From Fidelibacterota bacterium (lineage in GTDB: Bacteria; Fidelibacterota; Marinisomatia; Marinisomatales; UBA1611), in NCBI GenBank assembly GCA_002717915.1, contig PBCV01000031.1:15552-23510 (forward strand): 7,959 nt of DNA. Direction: 5' to 3'. The position numbers were made by a program, and so were the translations under genes. Positions 1 through 5,654 of this stretch are shown here, piece by piece (the first letter of the stretch is position 1; each line of letters starts with the position of its first letter). The notes under the pieces are model-generated. The model did not search any database and was not told where the DNA came from. It saw only the letters and a list, made by a program, of their open reading frames with translations.

Positions 1-935
1 GCGATCTTATAATCGTTGAGGGCATCTTCGTATCGTTCAGCAGTTTTATGGATATCGCCCTTGGCGATCCAGACAGCCGCCAGGGACCTGTCATAATTCA
101 GAGCTGAATCCAGCACTGCCATAGCCATGATCTCATTATGCAGGCTGGCGTATATCCGACTCAGGGAAAGATAATAGGTATATATAGCATGATTTCTCCG
201 GATTGCCTGCTTTGCGTGGTCAAGTGCAGGTCCGTAATTTCTCATCCCGAAATAGGCCAGTCCCAGATCATGATGAACAGAATGTAAATCAGGTTTACCC
301 ACTAGAATACGAAGGTATTGATCCTTGGCGTTGTCAAATTCCCCGGACAAATAAAACGCTTTCCCAAGCCAGTATTGCCCCCGCATGTTATCCGGATCCA
401 GGCCTACAGCCGTTTTCATCCACTGCACTGCAGGATCGCTTTTACCCTGTCTTAAGTATATATCTCCCAGGTTTCTGCAGGCCAAGGCATACTGTGGATC
501 CAATTCAAACGCCTTTTCAAAATGAAGGATGGCTTGATCCAGTTTCTGCTGTTCTTTTAGAACCGATGCCAGGTTATTGTGGGCTCGAGGATTTCCAGGC
601 TCAAGGCGGACGGCTTCCCTGTAAGAAAATTCCCCTTCAGGATATTGCTGATGGTAATACTGGATGTTGCCCATACTGATCCAGGTATCCGGCTGCTGCG
701 GGTCTATGGATAAACTTTTTTTATAGTTCTTAATGGCTGTCATAGGATCCCCGGACCGGTGCTGACCTTCCGCAAGTCCATTCAGAACTGCCGTATTTCC
801 CGGGTATGATTGCAGGATGGTGGAATAATACTTCACCGCATCATGATACCTGCCATCTTGCAATAGCTGCTGGCCTTCAGTCAGGTCCTGGCCACCCAAA
901 GGTAAAAGCAGGAGCACTAATAATGTATAGCGGAT
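1..935 (-). CDS. Exported TPR-repeat protein, 3' end outside window, probable ATC start
   Basis: My own translation from 935 down to base 3 gives 311 codons without a stop, and the frame runs off the left edge, so the C-terminus is missing. Residues 1-15 form a signal peptide (one Arg, then a Leu-rich core, ending PLGG before QDL). From about residue 16 onward there are eight to nine tandem tetratricopeptide repeats of about 34 residues, with typical ends such as LEPGNPRAH, FELDPQYA and GLDPDN. TPRs are helical protein-protein interaction scaffolds; the signal peptide places this one in the periplasm or on the outer membrane. There is no enzymatic domain in the visible part. The start is odd: a strong Shine-Dalgarno at 948-942 sits six bases from an in-frame ATC at 935-933, while the nearest canonical candidate is GTG at 917-915, which would remove the Arg-bearing n-region. 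The gene overlaps the end of the CRTAC1 gene by 19 bases from the ATC, suggesting translational coupling. Family assignment is firm, start is uncertain, partner unknown. Confidence 0.85.
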   Translation of the reverse strand, partial: MRYTLLVLLLLPLGGQDLTEGQQLLQDGRYHDAVKYYSTILQSYPGNTAVLNGLAEGQHRSGDPMTAIKNYKKSLSIDPQQPDTWISMGNIQYYHQQYPEGEFSYREAVRLEPGNPRAHNNLASVLKEQQKLDQAILHFEKAFELDPQYALACRNLGDIYLRQGKSDPAVQWMKTAVGLDPDNMRGQYWLGKAFYLSGEFDNAKDQYLRILVGKPDLHSVHHDLGLAYFGMRNYGPALDHAKQAIRRNHAIYTYYLSLSRIYASLHNEIMAMAVLDSALNYDRSLAAVWIAKGDIHKTAERYEDALNDYKI

Positions 936-2575
936 ATGCTCCCTCCTTCTATGATCTGATAATACTGGTTGGCTTTCAAGTCTGTAAATTCATCGGATGT
1001 TCCGCTGGGCCAGTCTATAGTAATTTTCTCCGCTGTAGGATAATTATTCAACCCGAATAATAGTCTTTTATCATTTGCTGCCAGATAACTGCCGGCTGTA
1101 CTCACATATTTTATCTGTTTCAATCCATCTGTTTCAATTACCACCCGGGATCCAATGGCATCCTGATTTGATTGAACCCCTTCCAGGGAAAAACCGATCC
1201 AATTCCTATTTGGAGTTCCAGTCCGGATCAGCAAATTTGCGGCACTGTTATTATTTGCAATGACCACATCAACATCTCCATCATTATCCAGATCTCCAAA
1301 TGCCGCGCCGCGGCCTACACTTAAATGACTGGCATCCCCAATCTGATCTGGAGAGAGTTCCATGAAGGTCCCATTCTGATTGTTCAGAAATACCTGTTTA
1401 CGCTGGGCATGAGTGTAGTCTTTATTGAAATAGTTAATATTATCAATCACGTGGCCGTTCACCACGAAAAGATCCAGCCAGCCATCATAATCCAGATCTA
1501 ATAATTTTGTCCCGAATCCCAGATACTTCAAGCTGGGCTGACCCAACCCTGCCAAGAATGTTTCATCGCTGAAAAAGCCCTGCCGGCTGTTTATATAAAT
1601 GGTATTGGATTCCCCGCTGAAATTGGTCACGAATAGATCCAGCCAGCCGTCCCCGTTGACATCGCCGATGTCAACACCCATACCAGCTTCGGCACGTCCG
1701 TTTTCGTTGAATCCCAGACCTGTAAAAAGAGCATTTTCTTCAAAAGAACCTTGTCCGTCATTGATATAATAATGATTCATTACCTTGTCATTGGCTACAT
1801 AAAGATCCAGGTCGTCGTCCTGGTCAAAATCCGCAGGGATAACACCCAGTCCTTTTCCCTTCTGGGCTGCAATCCCGGAAGAAATAGAGACATCGTTAAA
1901 TACCCAGTCACCCAGATTATGGAATAAATGATCTTCTACACCTGTGAAATAATCCGGATCACAATAGGCCCGCCTATTGGTTCTTTTATCCCCGCACCAG
2001 GGGTTTTTATCTAATGAGTATTCCACGTAATTGGTTACATAGAGATCTAGGAGTCCATCCTTGTCCATATCAAAAAAAGCTGCGCTGGACCCCCATGACT
2101 GGTTTTTAATTCCTGCTGCGTCCGTGACATTGGTAAAGGTGCCATCACCATTGTTACGGTAGAAAATATCGGTGCCAAAGTTGGTTATGTACAGATCAGT
2201 ATCACCATCATTGTCAACATCCCCGCAGGCGCAACCAATACTGTATGATGTATCGCCTACACCGACATCGGCTGTAACATCCATCCAGCGGCCGTCATCG
2301 TTCCGGAACAATTTATTCTCCAGAACAATATTCTTATCCCAGCCGGGTAGTGCCGCTCCCTGGCAAAAGTAGACGTCCAGATCCTTATCATTATCATAAT
2401 CCAATAAACAGACACCAGAACCCATGGTCTCTACATAATATTTTTCTCCAGAGCCACCATGGTCATGGGTGAAAATAAGTCTTTGGGATTCAGACTCATC
2501 TTTAAATAAAAATTCGTCTGAAAACAAAAATGAAATCAATAGAATATTTAAAAAGAATAATCCGATTACCCGCAT
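917..2575 (-). CDS. CRTAC1-family protein: FG-GAP/VCBS-type repeats with C-terminal ASPIC/UnbV domain
   Basis: This is a 552-residue exported protein. Residues 1-19 are a signal peptide (MRVIG, hydrophobic core, LFS before DEF). Seven calcium-loop-like motifs of the DxDxDGxxD type lie at about residues 59, 119, 169, 249, 305, 360 and 428 (for example DVDNDGDTD, DLDNDGDVD), the hallmark of FG-GAP/VCBS beta-propeller blades. Residues about 459-545 match the ASPIC/UnbV domain, with AIGSRVVI, the AGSYLAANDKRLLFGL segment, WPSG and a final EG. Conserved CRTAC1 landmarks are also present: the Cys194/Cys205 insert before DHLFHN, KGLGV, GMGVDIGD, FVTNFS and VVNGHV. Family members are secreted or surface proteins, probably calcium-binding and adhesive; no catalytic role is established. 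It starts 15 bases after the terminator's T-run and I see no Shine-Dalgarno before its ATG. It overlaps the downstream TPR gene. Family call is firm; molecular function is not known. Confidence 0.93.
   Translation of the reverse strand: MRVIGLFFLNILLISFLFSDEFLFKDESESQRLIFTHDHGGSGEKYYVETMGSGVCLLDYDNDKDLDVYFCQGAALPGWDKNIVLENKLFRNDDGRWMDVTADVGVGDTSYSIGCACGDVDNDGDTDLYITNFGTDIFYRNNGDGTFTNVTDAAGIKNQSWGSSAAFFDMDKDGLLDLYVTNYVEYSLDKNPWCGDKRTNRRAYCDPDYFTGVEDHLFHNLGDWVFNDVSISSGIAAQKGKGLGVIPADFDQDDDLDLYVANDKVMNHYYINDGQGSFEENALFTGLGFNENGRAEAGMGVDIGDVNGDGWLDLFVTNFSGESNTIYINSRQGFFSDETFLAGLGQPSLKYLGFGTKLLDLDYDGWLDLFVVNGHVIDNINYFNKDYTHAQRKQVFLNNQNGTFMELSPDQIGDASHLSVGRGAAFGDLDNDGDVDVVIANNNSAANLLIRTGTPNRNWIGFSLEGVQSNQDAIGSRVVIETDGLKQIKYVSTAGSYLAANDKRLLFGLNNYPTAEKITIDWPSGTSDEFTDLKANQYYQIIEGGSISAIHY
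942..948 (-). promoter_or_regulatory. Strong Shine-Dalgarno for the TPR gene, inside the CRTAC1 coding end
   Basis: The minus strand reads AAGGAGG here, a near-perfect anti-16S match, while also encoding Glu-Gly-Gly near the CRTAC1 C-terminus. Six bases (GAGCAT) separate it from the in-frame ATC at 935-933, ideal spacing for a start there. The GTG at 917-915 is 24 bases away, too far for normal use. This site is what argues for the ATC start. Confidence 0.75.
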
Positions 2576-2589
2576 AAAATGAAACTACG

Positions 2590-2620
2590 AAAAAAGCCGT
2601 TCCTTTCAGAACGGCTTTTT
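2590..2620 (-). terminator. Rho-independent terminator of the receptor-cargo-PorV operon
   Basis: Perfect 12-bp stem: bases 2591-2602 pair with 2609-2620 around a six-base loop (2603-2608). On the minus strand the GC-containing arm (GAACGGC) is followed directly by six T residues. It lies 26 bases beyond the stop codon of the PorV-like gene and 15 bases before the CRTAC1 start. The flanking A/T runs make it nearly symmetrical, so it could also stop transcription from the plus strand, although no plus-strand gene is visible. The remainder of this 70-base gap shows nothing I can support. Confidence 0.9.
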
Positions 2621-2645
2621 CCACAAATTAAATGTGATCTAAGAT

Positions 2646-3608
2646 CTAAAAACTATATCCAATACCAAACCGCATTACATTATCAAAATATTGAGTGGTT
2701 GTAATGGCAACATCAGCCGAAATCCCAGCAAGCCCCAAACCAACACCAAATGACATGGGCTGCTGTGGATTACTAATATTATAACTGAAGCGTGCTGATG
2801 CAAGACCCATAAGAGAATATTCACCATTTACAATGAATTCCTGAGCCATGTCTGCCTGCTTGAGCACGTTAAGGCCAGCATTCAGTCCTGCTATGGCTTC
2901 CCCAACTACACCAAAGGAGAAAGTCATGGGTAATGACATCCCCGGGAATTCCTCATAGGAAGCATCCTCCGGAGCCTGTGATGCAACGTCAGGTCCAAAA
3001 TTGGATATGACTGCACCCATTCTGATACCGCGGTAACCCGTATTAAACTGGGTACCAATATCAAATGCTAAACCGTTGATTGTCACATCATCTATAGATT
3101 GAGTTATCATTTTTGCAGTGCCCCCAAGGGAAAATTTATCCGACAAACTTCTCCCATAGCTGGCTTGTAAAGCGACATCAGAAGCTTGAAATGCTTCTTG
3201 ATTTGGTTCAAATACAAATTCCGTTGTGCCAGCCCAGCCGGATCTCATAATGTCGCCATAATTAATGGATACAAGTGACAGACCTACGGCACCACCCATC
3301 ATTGGCATTACAAAACCGGCGTTCATGACCTGTGTTTCCACCAGCCACTGTGTCATTCCAGCATTAAAGCCCATTCCTTCAGACCCGGCTATACCAGCTG
3401 GATTCCAGAAAAGAGCGTTTGCACCACTGGCTTGAGCAGCAAGGCCGCCCAGGGCAGCGCCATGGGCATCCGTTTGGATATTCAGGAACTTAAATGCAGA
3501 AGAACCAACCTTATCATTATCACCCTCTGCAAGAATCATCGATTGAAATGAGACAACCACAAGAGATATGGTCAACCACTTCATTGTATTTTTTATGATT
3601 GAATTCAT
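2646..3608 (-). CDS. PorV/PorQ-family outer-membrane beta-barrel protein
   Basis: This 320-residue protein has a Sec signal peptide (Lys-containing n-region, core WLTISLVVVSF, likely cut after MILA before EGD). The mature N-terminus carries the family signature: FLNIQTDAHGAALGG, then a small-residue stretch and NALFWNPAGIAG at about residues 64-75. This motif is shared by PorV/PorQ and UPF0164 proteins of the FadL-like barrel clan. The rest alternates polar and hydrophobic residues as expected of barrel strands, and it ends in the aromatic GIGYSF, typical of outer-membrane proteins. In characterised type IX secretion, PorV carries cargo from the translocon to the attachment complex and PorQ binds PorZ; orthology to either is not shown, and many genomes have several paralogues. 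It is 18 bases downstream of a protein bearing a T9SS-like sorting domain and followed by a terminator, so a role in export or surface display of that neighbour is a reasonable inference. A good ribosome-binding site supports the start. Confidence 0.85.
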   Translation of the reverse strand: MNSIIKNTMKWLTISLVVVSFQSMILAEGDNDKVGSSAFKFLNIQTDAHGAALGGLAAQASGANALFWNPAGIAGSEGMGFNAGMTQWLVETQVMNAGFVMPMMGGAVGLSLVSINYGDIMRSGWAGTTEFVFEPNQEAFQASDVALQASYGRSLSDKFSLGGTAKMITQSIDDVTINGLAFDIGTQFNTGYRGIRMGAVISNFGPDVASQAPEDASYEEFPGMSLPMTFSFGVVGEAIAGLNAGLNVLKQADMAQEFIVNGEYSLMGLASARFSYNISNPQQPMSFGVGLGLAGISADVAITTTQYFDNVMRFGIGYSF

Positions 3609-3617
3609 TTTATTTTT

Positions 3618-3623
3618 CTCCTT
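3618..3623 (-). promoter_or_regulatory. Shine-Dalgarno of the PorV-like gene
   Basis: The minus strand reads AAGGAG, nine bases before the ATG at 3608, inside the 18-base gap after the upstream stop. It fixes the start and implies co-transcription with the upstream gene. Confidence 0.75.
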
Positions 3624-3626
3624 CGG

Positions 3627-5630
3627 TTATCGGATGACAGCCAGTTTCCCTGACTGATCCCCTACTTGCCAATAATACATACCTGTCACAACCTGATTAC
3701 GGGTTCGAGAGACCAGATTCCAGTCAAATGAACCTGCAGCTGAAGCTGTGCTTTCATATACCAGGTTTCCGCCAACATCAAATACCCGAATTGCATCACC
3801 GGATTTAACATTGTAAAACCTCACAAAATAGGTATTGGCGGTAGTTGCTCCGTGGAAGGTCTCCATGACATTTCCCCTCCAAGGATTAGGCGCAACAAAC
3901 ACATCTGTAGTAGTTCCACTCAACCCTTCATAGGTAAGTGTTTCCACAGATACTGTTGTTGCCGGCGGTACGGAACTGATCTGGCCACCACCCCCATCTG
4001 GAGCTGCCTGCATAGGGTAGCACATAGTGTAATAACTTTCCAATGACGGAACGGATCCATGTACATCATCTGATCCTGCTTCATCGTAGGCTGCTACATA
4101 ATACCAGTAAGTTAATCCAATGGCTACATTTTCATCTGTCCAAGTATAGGTTCCATTACCACCGTAATCACCTACACTGGCTGCAGGAATATCAAGAACC
4201 AATGTATAGGGTCCTGTGGCAGCGGAAGTAAATTTTGTCCCTGCACTGGGGTCACCTTCGGCATCAGCAGAAACACCTTCAGCACTCATAATATCTGCAG
4301 AACTCTGGCGCGGAGCTGTAGCGGCTTTATAGATACGGAACCCGGCAAAATCTGCTACGCCTTTATCCGGATCCACGGCGGTTATTTTTCCATCACTGTA
4401 AGTCCAGGTTACTTCAACCTTTCCTGCTGCATTTGTTATAACACCGTCAGCAGCAATCTGGGGAGCAGCCGGAGGCTTAGGCAGGTTCCAGTTCCAGTCA
4501 TAGGCCTTGCGAGCATTCGCAGCAGCCTGTTGAGTATTTGCGAGTCCAGCACCAGCTAAAACAGCCGTGATAAATTTCAATGTGTCGCCAGCCGCAAGTG
4601 CATAGGGGCCGTAGGACTGCAGGTAACGCATATCCATGGGACTTGGGTTGACCTCTTTTTTGTCTCCAGCGCCTTTTACCATTGTTGCCATAGTTTTTCT
4701 GGAAGCAGCAGTCTGAGGATCTTCATCTCCTGTCCACCACATATGATTAACATCACCTTGTGCCAGAGTATTATATCCCGTACCATCAATTTCTAATGGC
4801 ATCTGAGCTACACGCACACCGCGGTACTCGCGGGCTGGATCATCAATGCCAAAATCATTGGCTGCTGAACCTGGGTCATCACCATCCAGCTCCATGGTTA
4901 ACAAATATTCAGCATCATAATCCACTATATCATCTGTCCAGAATGCATAATCCCAATCCGGGAAAGGTACATTCCAGGTACAGTCGTGATCCGCTTTCGC
5001 ACCAAATACAAGGCCATCTATATCTGTAGACCCATTATTAATAACATGGACCTCATCAATAACAAAATCATTATAATCATGCTCACCAACTTTAAAATAT
5101 GTATTGGATGTACCATTAAAGCTCCAGGAACGGCGTATCGCATTCACAGTAATCTCCGCAGTTGGAATGGTCCAAGTGGAATTGGTAACCCAAGGTTCCT
5201 TATTATAACCGCTACCGCTGCCTCCCCAGCTGCCGCTTGTTTCCCCAGGTTCGGTCCCTTCGGAAATATCATATTGGCCGGTGGTACCTTCATAGAGGGT
5301 CCCGCCTTTATCGGCAATGATCCAGTACCCAGCACGGCAATTGTAGTTAAGATAACCATGACCGGCTGACTGATTAGACCCAGGGTATACCCAGCCAGGA
5401 ATGATAGCGCTGCAGGTCTGGTCTCCGGTATTTCCGTAAGAATCCCAGCCCATCCAGAGATCACCATTCGTATGGTAAACATATGTCTGATCAGCTACAG
5501 GCATAAATGTTCTGCCGGCAACCCTAGATTTATCCAATACATCCAGAGCATCTTTTGCTACAAGGATTGTGGTAAGTCCACAGATCATAACACCTGTAAG
5601 GACAGTTTTGAAGATATTTTTATTTTTCAT
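3627..5630 (-). CDS. Exported multidomain protein with FN3-like segment and T9SS-type C-terminal sorting/FlgD-like domain
   Basis: This is a 667-residue protein. Residues 1-25 are a Sec signal peptide (MKNKN start, likely cut after LVA before KDALD); the lone Cys17 does not make a lipobox. Residues about 26-385 form a large Trp-, Gly-, Asp- and Asn-rich region that I cannot assign to a named domain; it includes a Gly/Ser-rich stretch (about 129-142) and a GPYALAAGDTLKF segment (341-353) of a kind seen in large secreted proteins of related lineages. Residues about 386-520 resemble a fibronectin type III fold with an insert (VEVTWTYSD, FAGFRIYKA, GLTYWYYVAAYDEAG). After a Gly/Pro linker (545-557), residues about 577-667 match the por-type sorting domain: VAPNPWRG, AIRVFDVGGNLVYE, FDWNL, VVTGMYYWQV and the end GKLAVIR. 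Such domains direct export through the T9SS, where they are usually removed. It sits between a TonB-dependent receptor and a PorV-like barrel, consistent with a surface or secreted partner. Substrate or enzymatic activity cannot be told. Confidence 0.85.
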   Translation of the reverse strand: MKNKNIFKTVLTGVMICGLTTILVAKDALDVLDKSRVAGRTFMPVADQTYVYHTNGDLWMGWDSYGNTGDQTCSAIIPGWVYPGSNQSAGHGYLNYNCRAGYWIIADKGGTLYEGTTGQYDISEGTEPGETSGSWGGSGSGYNKEPWVTNSTWTIPTAEITVNAIRRSWSFNGTSNTYFKVGEHDYNDFVIDEVHVINNGSTDIDGLVFGAKADHDCTWNVPFPDWDYAFWTDDIVDYDAEYLLTMELDGDDPGSAANDFGIDDPAREYRGVRVAQMPLEIDGTGYNTLAQGDVNHMWWTGDEDPQTAASRKTMATMVKGAGDKKEVNPSPMDMRYLQSYGPYALAAGDTLKFITAVLAGAGLANTQQAAANARKAYDWNWNLPKPPAAPQIAADGVITNAAGKVEVTWTYSDGKITAVDPDKGVADFAGFRIYKAATAPRQSSADIMSAEGVSADAEGDPSAGTKFTSAATGPYTLVLDIPAASVGDYGGNGTYTWTDENVAIGLTYWYYVAAYDEAGSDDVHGSVPSLESYYTMCYPMQAAPDGGGGQISSVPPATTVSVETLTYEGLSGTTTDVFVAPNPWRGNVMETFHGATTANTYFVRFYNVKSGDAIRVFDVGGNLVYESTASAAGSFDWNLVSRTRNQVVTGMYYWQVGDQSGKLAVIR

Positions 5631-5636
5631 AATTAA

Positions 5637-5642
5637 CTCCTT
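5637..5642 (-). promoter_or_regulatory. Shine-Dalgarno of the 667-residue exported protein
   Basis: The minus strand reads AAGGAG, six bases before the ATG at 5630, within the 24-base gap after the receptor's stop codon. It supports this start and translation from a shared transcript. Confidence 0.78.
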
Positions 5643-5654
5643 AAATCATCCCTA

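Noticed and set aside
203..679. 158-codon open frame on the plus strand
   Set aside because: Antisense to the TPR gene, which has continuous repeat structure on the minus strand; the plus product has no recognisable motif and no ribosome site.
806..1060. 84-codon plus-strand frame across the CRTAC1-TPR junction
   Set aside because: Overlaps two well-supported genes on the opposite strand; composition and position fit a chance frame.
1471..1648. Direct repeat of 13 bases (gatccagccagcc at 1471 and 1636)
   Set aside because: Both copies encode the same GWLDLF segment of the FG-GAP-type motif in CRTAC1, so it reflects protein repeat structure rather than a DNA element.
2621..2645. TTAATTTG on the minus strand as a Bacteroidota-type -7 promoter box for CRTAC1
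   Set aside because: Only a partial match to TAnnTTTG, with no convincing -33 element and with the terminator hairpin between it and the gene; A/T-rich sequence gives such matches by chance.
5144..5482. 112-codon minus-strand frame inside the 667-residue protein gene
   Set aside because: Alternative frame of a real gene with a signal peptide, FN3-like segment and sorting domain that run uninterrupted; no ribosome site or family resemblance.
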